In this document: positions 1 through 11,292 of the stretch, piece after piece
Numbering within the stretch: the first letter of the stretch is position 1
Layout of the letters: each line of letters opens with the position of its first letter
Origin: Wuchereria bancrofti
Taxonomy: Eukaryota; Nematoda; Chromadorea; Rhabditida; Onchocercidae
Direction: 5' to 3'
NCBI GenBank assembly: GCA_005281725.1
Contig: SSBO01000012.1
Coordinates: 7,322,607-7,386,606 of the forward strand
DNA: 64,000 bases
Program-made: the position numbers and the translations under genes
The notes under the pieces: generated by a model
The model's database searches: none
What the model was told of the DNA's origin: nothing
The model's input: only the letters and a program-made list of their open reading frames with translations

Positions 1-3000
1 GAAAAGTTACGTTTTTGTGTCTTCCTCTTTGGTTTCAAAAACAGTTCTGTGGGGAAGATCTCAAACATAACCAATCTGCTTTCCCGAATTCATAGTGAAC
101 GGCATTTTTGTCTAAGATTACTAACTGACACTGACTCATATGAATCGTTTTATTAAATCTTCGTGAACAAATTTCTGAATGTTCAAATCTTGAATCTCAA
201 AAAAGAAAAAAAGAAAACAGCTAATATTCTAAAAAAAGGAATGGAAATAATTCTATCAACTAACAAAACATTTGTTTTATTCAATGCTGTTGGTCCAAAG
301 ATGTGAAAGATTAAACTGGAAAGAAATCTGCATTACCGAAATTAACTCTTATTTAAATAAAGAACACAGACCCATAAAGTTGCAGATTGTAAGTGCTAGA
401 AAAAATATATCAAGTACATAAGCAGTCCTCAGTAAAGCACATTATGATACATTGCTGAATCTCTACATCTGCTACCTGTAGAGCTAATGCTGCCTGCGAT
501 GAATTCAATATGTTTCTATATTTGACTTCAATAAGTTTTTTTTTTTGAATTTCAAATTTTGGAGGAATGGATTTCGTTTTTTCCCTTTTAATTACTGATT
601 AAGAAAGCAACTTGCAAATTAGCTTTTGACACAAAAGACAATGTAAACAATGTTCCATAGCTTGCTAACCAAATAACAGAAGAAAACTGCACAATATTCT
701 TGCAATTTGGCCTAGCAGAATTATGCTTACGGCTTTCAGCACTAATTGAAGTTTCATCTGTAAATAAGGTTAACAGAATTTTACCTAGCAAAAAAGAGTC
801 CTAGATCTGCATTGTCTTGGAAATTGTTCAATCACAAGCACTGCGAACACCTTGTAAATTTCTCTAGTGATATACCAAAATAGTTTGAACTAGATTAATA
901 GGCTGCACAGTAGACTTATCATTGGTATGGAAAGCAAGCATTTGCAAACTTCTTGTTTAGCTAAGCTCATCAATTGGAAGTTTGGTATTTAAAAATTAGT
1001 CAACAAAGCGATAATAAAACGAGTGCACCTCCAACTTCCTTTAGTAGAAAGAGCTATAAATAGGAGTTCGCCAAAATAACCGATTTGAATCGCAAAAAAA
1101 TTTCACATCAATGTCAGTGTTTCAGCTTTCTTGAATTTGAAATTTTAAAAAGAAAGATACTATTAGCAGGCATCTTTAGTCCTTGCATTTCTAGTCCAAC
1201 AGCAACTGAGTCAAATTGTCATTCCACTGATATGCTGAACCGATGTATCCAATCCATTGGAAATGTAAGATATCGTCATTTTTGAATGTTACTCACACTA
1301 TTTGAGTCAAAATTAGTTGTATCAATAGAAACCGGTGTACTGGATCTTTCGCTTTTGGTACAGCAACACTTGTGCTACCATCTTGCATTGTTACATTATT
1401 ACTGAAGTTCATTGAAGACATTTTAATTTGTATATAGAATAATAAGAGACTAGCTCTAAGTTTTCCAATGTTCCCTAAATAGGATTATCAGTACTGCTGT
1501 TCAAACCTGGATTACGCTTACTGTTTAATAAAGTATTTCTTTTTGTTTAAAACAAAACAAGTATTGCCAATAACGGTATATTGCAGGAAGACGCATTTTT
1601 ATTTAGCTCTATATGAAGTTATTTGATATTACATGCAATAACTATGGCAATTAGTAAGTTGTCTTGGATGCATATTCAACTGGCTAAATAACCTCTCCAA
1701 AAAACTTTCTCGCCACATGTTCTTTGTAACGTACAAGCATTTTCACTCAGAAGATTTCACTTGTTCAAGTTTCACACTGAAAGGGGTATGTAATGTGACC
1801 ATACACAAACGGAGGACCATTTCAGTAAACTTTTAGCTGAATTGCTGATCAGGAGGAAAATGGTAAAGATTGAACTCGTAGAAACTTAAAAAAAAAAAAC
1901 AGCTGCTTGAAAAAAAAAACAGAAAGGCTCAATGACACTGTACCTCGGAAATGTTAAATGGAGTTCACTCAATACACAACTTTAGAATGTGACAATACAC
2001 AGACGGAGGACATTTCACATAATTCACGAAAGTTTTCATTGTTTCTCTTTGGGATTACTGCAGCCCGACCGCACTTTCTTTTCCCTTTTTATATACTACT
2101 ATATTTTCAATTTTAACAGCTAAAGAAGTCTACAGAAAACACATGCAGTGTTTACCTGATTTCAAGAAGAAATATGTGTTTTTCCTATTTAAGAGTAAGA
2201 AAAGTTTGGAGACAAATTTTTGCGATGCAAACTTCCATTGGAGAAGAGTCGAATGGAAAGAAAATTTATGTAGGAAATATGTATTCTGTTAAGCGCGGGA
2301 TTCTAACACTGCACTGCTGTTTACAACCATATAGGGACCTTTACAAAGCTAATGATACAGCTAACAATGTATTCGATATATTAATCAAGTTATTTCGCCT
2401 AGCGTCCAGTGTTTAGACTAACAGTAATGATTCCTGGATATAAAATGCACTAAAATGCATTCCGATAAGTTGAACTGATCATACATAACTTACAGAGTTT
2501 GCTGAAATCATTTGCAAAATATGGCAAATACTTTTTAATGTTGTCTCCTTTCGAGAAAATGATGTAAAAACTTTCGTAGCTGTTTTTCGTGGGCTATTTA
2601 AATCCATAGTCAATATTTCATAACGATAAATATGATAATTGGTATTTACGAAATTATATTCGAAATACATCAATGGTCACCTTAATTTTATCACCTACTC
2701 AACAAACAATGATTCGTTTAAATGCACATAGCGCGTTAAGCAAACTATTTGTACACTGCATGAGAGAACTAAAACCTGTAGGAAAAAGTAATGCCTAGAA
2801 ATAAACTATGGGATAATTGTAAAATATCTGACAAATGTCACTAATCACCAAATACGCATGCAAATTTTGCAGATAGACAATATTTCATAGCTATACTTGC
2901 TTAATTTATCAGTGATTGGAGTGGTAAGCTTAGAGTGAGATACAATTGTTGATGAAATTTATTTATTGATGAAAAATGCTCAATTATTGAAAGAATAGAA

Positions 3001-5565
3001 GTCAGGGATTACGATTTTACTCTAAAATGAAGACTACAGCTAGCGAATAAAGTTCATTTCCAGTAACTTTCAACTACTTTAAAAAAATGTCGTTGGAAAT
3101 ATTAAAACTAAAGAACAATGGTTTTACTATCATTTTCATTTTGTCGAACATTTTTGAGCGTAGATTCTGTTTTTACTGAGAAGCTGTTCCTAATGCTTTT
3201 TAAACTTTTGCGCTAAACAAGGCATAGCACAAGTATGCTTGACAAATTTGTTCTTTGTTGCTCTCATTCATATGATTATTTTATATTAGCATCCAATCAT
3301 TAAGAAACTGATATCAGCCTCTTTATCTCTTTTGAATTCATTAAATCTCTATTAAAGTGGTACCTGAATTAGTCCTTTGTTGGCATATGAGTTAGCAGTT
3401 TCATTAAAATCAGAAATATGGCTGATAAAGTCGAACAAACAAAAAGAAGTCATGAACATTCTATTTCTTATTTCATTGCGTTTCATTTTTTACCACATGT
3501 CGGGTTTTAGTTATTAATTGATTTAATGGATGGAAAACTTCGCAACTTTTTGTTTTTCAATCACTCTTCCAATAATTCTGGTTGTAAGTAACTACACCGA
3601 GTTGATAAAAACAAAATGATTTTATTTGAAATAAACTTTTTTGATGAGACTGCATGGAGAGACCACTTCCCATTACCTGCACTTCAGAAGAGTGAAATAA
3701 AAGCCTAATTTGCTGATTAAGATTTTCTGATTTGAGTAGTATCAATGATGCAACTACTGCCTTCAAAACTATAATTGTAGTAATTAAAAACAGTTAAAAG
3801 AATTGAAGAAAGCATAAAAAAGGTGATACAGTAGTGTATGTGAACAAGCAACAAATGAAAAAACAATTAAACAAAAATAATACGTTGTTTGGATTTTTGA
3901 GTATAACACTCTTGGCTGCATAAATGTCTTATTGGACTAAAGCTTAGAGTCAAAACAGAAAGAGAGAGCAGGAGGAAGATGTTACCTCAGGAAAGACAAC
4001 TGTTTTCCTAGTTTGGATGCTTCATACTGTTTAATGCTATTATATTGACTGTTTGTGTAATTTTCCACCATTATTGCTCCCAGCTAAATCTTTTAAACGA
4101 AATAAATCCTATGTAATGCATCAGACTGAACAATTACAAATAACTCTTCAAAAGTAGCCTTTATCCCGAATTCTTGAAAGTCCAAGCTATTTAATCAAAC
4201 TCTTCCTTATATACTTATCTAAGTCTCTTACAGCACTCTATTTCACGAACTTTCCTTATCTTTATTTACCCTACTTTTTTACGTCCTATCTGTTTCTTGC
4301 TTGCAATTACATATATTTATTAATTTCCTTCGATTTTTCACATTTGCTTATTTTCCTTTTTTAAAGTATATCATTTCAACATTTTTAATGGTCATTTTGA
4401 TTTTCGACACTTATTTTTATGTTGGCTTTATTCAAATAAATTCTTCATTGTGTGTTGCTTAATACTTGTAAATCGACTGCTAAAAAGCGCTTTATTTCTA
4501 CTTAAGTACAGCTTTTAACGCAGCTGCGCACATTTTGTGTAATTTATCACAAAAATCATTGTGAATCTGTGGAACTTTATAATCATGACAATATCAGTCA
4601 AGAAGATAAATGTAAGTGGTGCGATGCTGACATCAAAACAAAATTTCTGGATCAAAAGTGATCCAATCGCTACCGTTTGCATAAACTTATAGAATCAAAA
4701 AGTCAGTCCAGGGAAAATTTTTCGTTTCTAAAACTAAAAATTTGAAACTAAGTTTTGGAAACAAAAGGCTTTTGATATATAGCGGTTCAAGAAGCTGATA
4801 GAATTAGGAACGAATAGGCCTGAAAAGACTTTTCTAGTCATTACCTTATTCCTTTCAATTCCTAGCAATGTTCGCCCCAAGAGGTTTCAGCAACTGAACA
4901 TTTTTTTACTCCTTTCTCTTTGTTTTGAAATTTTTAGTCAAATAATTTTATTCAGCCTAAAAAAAAAAAATTCTTGGCTAAAGGTCCTTCATTGTAAATA
5001 TTCTTCACAGTGCGGTAAATTGCTTGATTCTTTAAACAAAACAGTAAAGTGAGCAAGCTGGTAATTAGAAAAATTAAAAGTCCAAGCTTATTTTTTCTTT
5101 CTTTTTTATTGGGTTTTTTCTTTGTACTATGACTTCTCAAGAAAGCTGCATGCAAAATTACACAATTTATACAAATCTAATTTTAATTCCTTACAATAAG
5201 GACTATTTGCAGGAAGAATATAAAGTTTGCATGATATAAAGCGTAATTATTGTGATGTTGAATCAGTCACATTTTATGATAATAAACGCTTCTTACTGAT
5301 TGGATAAAGCTCTACAACAATTCAGACACTTCAATAAATCCTCTGCAGAGAAAAGGTACTAATGATAATTTAAAATTAGCTTCAGTTCAATTCTAACACT
5401 ATATAACAAAATAAACCTGATGATAATATCTTGAATAATAATTATATGAATTTTCATTGTTCATTTTGTTTATCATGCAGTCTTGTTAATGTTTTTCTTT
5501 CTTATTTAATGAATTAAATTTGTCTCCACTATATTAACAGTGAACTTGGTATATAAAAAACTATA
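1..5565. other. Gene-poor AT-rich DNA
   Basis: I find no coding region I can support here. Open frames are short, have no matching splice sites, and look like chance in AT-rich DNA. One frame on the minus strand at 4952-5155 has a lysine-rich start and a hydrophobic stretch (GLLIFLITSLLTLLFCL), but no neighbouring exon joins to it in phase. An imperfect direct repeat lies at about 1790-1830 and 1985-2025. Distal exons of a gene running off the left edge cannot be excluded. Confidence 0.4.
1790..2025. repeat. Imperfect direct repeat pair
   Basis: Two related blocks of about 35 bases lie roughly 200 bases apart, at about 1790-1830 and 1985-2025. Both read AATGTGAC.ATACACA.ACGGAGGA followed by a CATTTCA-like end, with a few substitutions. 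The spacer holds two A-runs. The origin is unknown. It may be a diverged tandem duplication or a small dispersed element. Confidence 0.5.
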
Positions 5566-6584
5566 TTAAATGTTAATATGAATCACAAATTCTTCTAATA
5601 GGAAACAAGCCGGAATTTTGCAAAGAGTTTCTACTCTGAATACTAAGAACTGAATCGCTGAAAACACATTCAAAAAAAATTGATTAATACATACCTAAGA
5701 CAGAAAAAGCTGTCCTTAAACCATATTTCCAACCTTGCTTGCTACCTATTTCACCTGAAAGGTTGATTTATAAAACTGAATGCTATCGATGTTTCTACCT
5801 CATTTTCAAAAGGAAAATAATTTATTATCTATAACACTTTGGGAGTGATAGACGTTGCTGATTAAAAGTCCCATTTTTGGTGATTCGTTCATCAATTATA
5901 TTATTATTTAATTATTTGGACAGGGAAATGACAAAAAACATTCGGCGAAAATAATCTATTATAGCAAAAATAGTTTAATGCTTACAGCAATTTGACCGAG
6001 GATTGTGAAATGATACGAGGTTTAAATTTAGGAAAAAGCTAGTATTTCTTAAAATTAAAATATAACAACATAAATTCAATAGCTCTGAAGCAATAAATTT
6101 TGGAATGAATGGATTGGCAAGCAAAAGTAAAGCAAATAAAAGGTTAATCTGATTGAGATATTCCATGATTCACATGTTTTTCCTGCACAGCAATTTAGAT
6201 TTAATCATAGTAAAACCGTCAGATTGTTTTCTCTCCATTATTCATCTGACATTTTACATAATTAGTTCGAACTTCTTATAAATCAAATGCTATATAATAT
6301 AACAACGGATCCATAAGATAGAGAAACATATTTGTAGCACATAGGTGCTACAAATTTTTTAGTTTATCTAACAGCCAAACTCTGAGAAACTATTTTTTCT
6401 GTGATACTTCTGCATTTTCAACATTAGTTAGCGCTCTCGTTGTCGTGAAGGGTTGTCGTTGAGTTAAGGATACACAAGAATTTGGTTGACTTACCTCAGC
6501 TGTAGAATAAGTAGTCCGCAAGTAGAAATAGGTTGGCGTCAAATACGCTACGATGTATGATACAACAGTGAGATTACCGTATCT
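5566..6584 (-). CDS. Unidentified small membrane protein, four exons, 5' end unresolved
   Basis: I do not recognise this protein. On the minus strand four exons join in phase: about 6584-6495, 6148-5986, 5754-5695 and 5657-5566, ending at TAA. Donors are GTAAGT, GTAAGC and GTATGT. Acceptors are ATCAG, CTTTCAG and TGTTTTCAG. The first exon contains a hydrophobic segment (NLTVVSYIVAYLTPTYFYL), the second another (INLLFALLLLANPFIPKF and on to CCYILIL). The third reads EIGSKQGWKYGLRTAFSVL. The last contains FLVFRVETLCKIPACFLLEE. No start codon was found, so one or more upstream exons are missing from the model. The last intron is only 37 bases, short even for nematodes. What supports it is the agreement of phase over three junctions, not homology. 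It could be a decayed copy. Confidence 0.38.
6330..6360. repeat. Perfect 10-11 bp inverted repeat followed by a T-run
   Basis: TTTGTAGCAC at 6331-6340 pairs perfectly with GTGCTACAAA at 6345-6354 around a four-base loop. The flanking A/T at 6330 and 6355 extends the stem to 11. A run of T follows. The shape is that of a bacterial intrinsic terminator, and it lies about 0.6 kb from the parB fossil. It also falls inside the first intron of the membrane-protein model, so it may simply be a chance palindrome or part of a small repeat. Confidence 0.4.
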
Positions 6585-6974
6585 TTATTCTAATTTAACG
6601 AACAGTATCAAAGATCTGAGCAATGAAAATAAAATAAGAGAAAAAATTGTTAGGGAGCAAAGAAGCTAGTAGTTGGCTAGGAAAAGAGTAACAACGACAA
6701 TAATAATCTTGTTTATTAAAATTTTATTTATATGTAGACAATTGGGCGTGAGTACAACAAGATATCGTGAATTTAAAGTAAGATATTAATGATAAGTATT
6801 AAATTCTGAAGTAAATAGAAAATCATGAGTTAAATAAGAAATCAAAGTTATGACAAAGATTTATAATATTATGAGATAAAGGAAAAGATTGTTTGCAATG
6901 ATTTATTTGTTACTGTAAGATTGTTTACAATTTAAAAATAATTTATTAGTCTTTCTTTTAAATTTGTTTTATTA

Positions 6975-7568
6975 TTTTGATTAGAGTTTCGCAGAATTAT
7001 AATTCGCAACACTCGCATGACCCATAGACAACTTTTTCGTTGATCATCATTTTCATACTGTCGGGAAGCAACAACGGCCTAGTCATATTTTTTATGCGAC
7101 TGCAATTTTTGCCTGTAGCTAGAGCTAGTTCTTGATGTGTGTAGAAAATTTTACCTATTGGTTTTCTATATGATTCAACTTCTTCTGTAAAGTTAATATC
7201 TTGCCTCTGTATGTTCTTAATAATGGATATTTCCAAGCATTCTTTATCACTCAAATCTTTTACAATAACTGGAGCATTATTTTGAGATATGCAATCTTGC
7301 CTGCTCACCAACAATATTTCCCAGCTTATTTCATGGCAATTTTTAACTTGAATGTTTACGTACCACGATAGGCTGTATGTATGACGTCATTTTCCTCTAT
7401 CGAACTTGCAAGTTCTTTCAATGATTCATCATCGAAGTATTTCCTTGGCTGAAATTTGTTCAGGTGCAGTAATGAAATGGATGAATATTTTTGTTGGTCT
7501 TCTTTAATATCATAATTGTCACCTATGAGACCACCAAGACCTCTGCCTAAGCTTCTTTCATTCTTCAT
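6975..7568 (-). pseudogene. parB: Fossil of bacterial parB (Wolbachia type), nuclear insertion
   Basis: The minus strand encodes a broken ParB chromosome-partition protein. The first segment (7568-7356) starts at ATG with SLGRGLGGLIGDNYDIKE, then LNKFQPRKYFDDESLKELA, the N-terminus and start of the ParB/Noc nuclease-like domain. The frame then shifts near DVIHTAYRG. The second segment (7314-6997) continues with APVIVKDLSDKECLEISI, NIQRQDI and the helix-turn-helix region YTHQELALATGK to LPDSMKMMINEK. A further shift after MMINEK moves an SMGHA-like motif into another frame, and homology fades near 6975. At least two frameshifts and the lack of the C-terminal part make it non-functional. The SLGRGLG and QPRKYFDDE wording is that of rickettsial/Wolbachia ParB, from memory. 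Upstream, a short frame (LKKAIVKKLVSESKV then TGA) overlaps the ATG as ATGA, which could be the tail of parA, but that is a guess. Confidence 0.88.
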
Positions 7569-7649
7569 ACTTTACTCTCACTTACCAGCTTCTTTACAAT
7601 TGCTTTTTTCAGATTTAAATAGTTTTTACAGTCTTTTAATTAGTTAACA

Positions 7650-8824
7650 AAGACGAATTTTGTAACTTCAATAAGTATTATACTTAATGAGCATATGTAT
7701 TTAGTTGAAGTAATTAATTAATAGTGAAAAGTTGTGCAGCTACCTAATAAAAGTAAATGATTTGGTGATTTGATTTACGCAGTAATTTTGTGACTGAACG
7801 TTTGATATGATATCATATTAGATATATAGAGTATTATAGGCATGCCACGTGTCACCTATAAACTTGGATGCGTTCAATTTATAGGAGGAAAGATGTAATC
7901 TGACGAATATGTTCAGATTAGTAAAGATTGGCAACTCTTAAAAATCTGTGCTTTTCCAGAATCCGGAGCAGAATACATACAGAAAAAGTGCACATCGCGA
8001 AGTGACCGTAAGCCAAAATGACTTGTTTTCTAATGATGTGAAATGAAATATGGATCCAAGTAATGATAACAAAGAAAACGCCTTGTCCATCATTTCATTT
8101 TCTTCCTTAGGCCTTAGATTATATTAAGACCGTTTGATCTTCCGATTTGTTGTAAGCTACACTTTACAATTAATTAGATCGCTTCATCAATTTTGCATAA
8201 TTCAACTCACTACAAGACCTGCATGTCATCTTTTTGGTTCATTTCTTAAACAATTGTTTGGTTAACATCTATTTGGATAAAAATCAAAATTGAGCATTTT
8301 GAACAAAATTTTAATTTTGGCTTGTGACTATTTTCATTATTAGCCCACTGATTTAGTACTTTCAGCAACACATTTGAGAGGTAGAATGTTATTGGTAGTA
8401 TTCCTTGAATCCAGAATCTATCAACGTGTTGCGTTTATTTTATATGTTACATTGAAAGAACAAAACAGACGGAGTGGAAAATGATTTATAGTTAAGGAAT
8501 AAATGGATTCCAGGAATGATTCAGAAGTATCCGAGCAACTATATGATAAACTTTTTTCCATGCAATTACAAAAGCACTCTACAACGTCGAAATAATAACA
8601 ATGATAAGTAGCAAAGCAAAAACTACGAACAAATAGAGGTTAACATATGAAATATTTCGTGTCAAAAAATGGTACAGCGTAAACAAATTTTCTGATGGAT
8701 CAATACAGTAAATAAAGTGATTCTTGCAATTTCTTATCTGTATAATAATTATGAAAATTGATCAATCCTCTCATATTTCTTAATCTTTTTTTCACCATCC
8801 TGTCTGGATCTTATAAAATGAGAT
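7650..8824. other. Intergenic, nothing recognised
   Basis: About 1.2 kb between the parB fossil and the next minus-strand gene. I see no open frame with splice support. The first 80 bases or so may still belong to the bacterial insertion, but I could not find its edge. Confidence 0.45.
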
Positions 8825-9668
8825 TTACTCGTGCCTGATTGATTCCATGACTATTTCTATAATCAGGTGATTATCAGGTGATTGCTCTCCCAAGACTGAT
8901 ACGAAAAAATTTGTTTCAGCATGCATATTGCTGATGACAATATCGGTACACCGGAAAGAATGGGTTGCAGTCTGAAGGCAAACACGTTTCTAAGGTTTAA
9001 ATAAATAACAAAACAAACCTTGAATCTTACGTCTGACAACTGATACACAATGTTACCAATGTGATCACATATTGTTATCCAGATGGTTTTACTTTGACTT
9101 CGTGTTGTTACTTCCACAGAATATTCAGTCAGTTATAAAATGTAATTCTGAAAATCGCATAACTACAACCAAAAAATTTTTAGTCTAAACACAATAATTT
9201 TTCCCATTAAAAATACGAAAATTTGTCAACAAATTTGATTTCCTAAGATTAGACACAACACATATTGAAAACGTCATATTGAAAATGCACTCAGTTTCGT
9301 TTGCAAGGAGGCTGAAAATAACAGTCCCTGAGAAAGAAAAAGTGACAGAAACTGAAGATAACTAATATATTTCATGGTATAAAACCGATAAAATCAATTA
9401 TAAGAGGTATACCCAACTTTGCAAACTCCTTAATTAGTTTTGCAACTTTGCCAAGCCAGAACTGAAAATAAGTATTACTCTGATAAAAAGAATCCAGGTA
9501 CTGAAGACTTGAAAACTTGAAATCGAATCCCACGAGCAGTAACGTCATTACTTACATGATTACAGTAAAAATTTGCTGGAATGTAGAATTTCTCTGCGCT
9601 TTATTCGTAGAGATACAAATTCTGGAAATTTTTCTCGTAGTAATCATCGAGCGCCCACAGAACATTAG
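8825..9668 (-). pseudogene. Unidentified multi-exon gene with in-frame stops, probably decaying
   Basis: Minus-strand exons with good splice sites are visible but the protein is not one I know. The 3' exon (8989-8825) follows a CCTTAG acceptor, reads KRVCLQTATHSFRCTDIVIS, later FFVSVLGEQSPDN, and ends at TAA. The exon before it (about 9110-9031, donor GTAAGA) reads TRSQSKTIWITICDHIGNIV. Next upstream is 9461-9413 (FWLGKVAKLIKEFAKL, acceptor TTTTCAG, donor GTATAC). Then 9668-9556 (acceptor TCTCCAG, donor GTAAGT) reads VLWALDDYYEKNFQNLYLYE, a TAA at 9603-9601, then AEKFYIPANFYCNH in the same frame. The good acceptor for the 9110 exon (before AATTACATT) would also place a TAA in frame and does not match the previous phase. 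One explanation is a gene losing function. Sequence error is another. The repeated beta-strand-like pattern suggests a beta-sandwich domain. Confidence 0.5.
8863..8884. repeat. 11-bp tandem duplication inside the 3' exon
   Basis: ATCAGGTGATT is present twice in direct succession, within the coding part of the last exon of the minus-strand gene. The region encodes its DNHLII stretch. A second copy of this size shifts the frame relative to a single-copy ancestor, which fits a gene under weak constraint, but the ancestral state is not known. Confidence 0.6.
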
Positions 9669-9669
9669 C

Positions 9670-10190
9670 TGGAGAAAAAGTAAACTAAATAAACATGAAA
9701 GATATTATAAATTCAGGATATATTTAATAATAGGTGAAAAAATTAATCACAGCGGAAGTTTTTTTCTTCATTTCAAAACTCTCAATGGACTAATAGGCAA
9801 CATTCTACGTATGGATAATCATATATGAAAGCATACAATAGATTTATGGAAGCTTGAATAGGAGTGTAGATAGGCTAAAATATTTGATGTCGAAGAATAG
9901 ACAGAGAGAGATAGAGAGAGAGGTAAACCATTCTTAGAAATCGTTGCTATGGGTAACTAGATCCAGAGAGTTATTTCTATTTTTTCATTATTTCTGATTA
10001 TTTCTTCAAAATTTCATTGCTGCTTTCTCAGCAGTTTTCCACAGTTCATTTAATTATAGGATATGCAATCTTATTTTAGTGCTTATTAGAGAACCTATGA
10101 ACATTTCCTGTAATTATTGTATATAATTTGATAATTAATAACGGTTTAATGCCCTTATCTTTCAAATATTCCATTGTAGGCTGGTGGAGA
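9670..10190. other. Spacer between divergent unknown genes, GA-rich tract
   Basis: Holds a short GAGA-type purine tract (about 9899-9923) and two possible short minus-strand exons: near 9870-9830, flanked by TTTTAG and GTATGC, and near 9795-9755 with ESFEMKKK. They may be 5' exons of the minus-strand gene but their phases do not all agree, so I do not call them. Confidence 0.3.
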
Positions 10191-11055
10191 ATGACCTGCA
10201 AGCTCCAGCAAGTTACTTCTGAAGTAATGCCTGATAAGAGATTTTGTAAAATCCCACCCTCAAAAAAAGAACTTATCGGTTCTACAAGAGTTAAGAAGGC
10301 GAAGATAAGTCAGAGTGGAGAAGTTAACTCATTGAGCTTCTTCTGAAAGATGACAGAAAATTTTGGTTGACTGGCAAAAAATTCAAGTCTACTTTTCAAA
10401 AGCTGGATAAAGCCCTCTTCAGAACTATAAACAAACGAAAATTCAAAAAGAAAATTGGAAAAAATAAATTGTTAGTGGAACCGTATGAAACATTACTGAA
10501 TTCAGTATTTATGTATTATGGATACTTCTGTCAATTATGTCATCAACAAATGCAGATTATGAGAAATGGTATGTTATTTCCCGGCATCATAATTCCGCAA
10601 ACGCCAAAGAATGATACAAGTTATTATATTTTTTGCTAAAGTGAACAGAAATTAAAATCAGAGCAAACATTACATTTAAAAGATTTTAATGCACTTGCCC
10701 CTTTTGCCCTACCACGTTGAAGAATTCTCGTTGTCATGTTTGAAAGCCCTTTGTATGGCACAGAATAACATAATACCAGAAACTGAAAAACTTCAGGAAT
10801 CATGATCGAGAATCATGTGCCGCTAAATAATTCTGCAATGACCCACTTATGTCAGATACCGGCACGACACACTGGTATTGCAAGTTTTTGCATACAACTT
10901 ATTGGTCTGATAATGAGTACAGCTCTCACAATACATCTAATACTTCATCTCAGCAGCATAACTATAAGCAGAAACATCAAACAACAGTCAAAGCAACCTG
11001 CAGCAACGCATACAACGACTCTCATCAGTGTGACAGCGGTTTGTTACGTACCTAG
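10191..11055 (+). CDS. Unidentified protein, three exons
   Basis: I do not recognise this protein. A TTGTAG acceptor lies eleven bases before ATG 10191, a layout typical of a trans-spliced start. Exon 1 (10191-10289) encodes LQQVTSEVMPDKRFCKIPPS. Exon 2 (10337-10568) encodes LLLKDDRKFWLTGKKFKSTF, then a lysine/arginine-rich stretch, then VEPYETLLNSVFMYYGYFCQ and LCHQQ. Exon 3 (10856-11038, or read through to the TAG at 11055) encodes TTHWYCKFLHTTYW followed by a Ser/Asn/His/Gln-rich tail. The exon 2-3 junction (donor GTATGT, acceptor TGTCAG) matches in phase. The exon 1-2 junction is weak: the intron would be 47 bases with a poor acceptor (CATTGAG), and a simple frameshift near 10325 would explain the same data. 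If so this would be a pseudogene. Paired CxxC and WYC motifs hint at metal binding, no more. Confidence 0.45.
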
Positions 11056-11292
11056 CAAATCAGAATCAGTTCTCATAAACTGTGTATCCTGACATTTTTT
11101 TCCATAAACGAAAGCTCTGTGGAGAGGATGCTCTCATTCCAAAACCTTTTCTTCAATTAACGTACCTTTTAAACAGAACTAAATATAGTGCATACTAGTC
11201 AGTAACACTTCCTTCCTCATCTTTCTCTCAACTTTACCAATGTCTATAATTACAAATGGATGAGTAAAGATATTTCAAACTCATTTTTGCAG

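Noticed and set aside
10802..11092. Frame with a hydrophobic stretch (GLIMSTALTIHLILHL)
   Set aside because: The other frame at 10856-11038 joins in phase to the preceding exon with proper splice sites, so the hydrophobic reading is a shadow.
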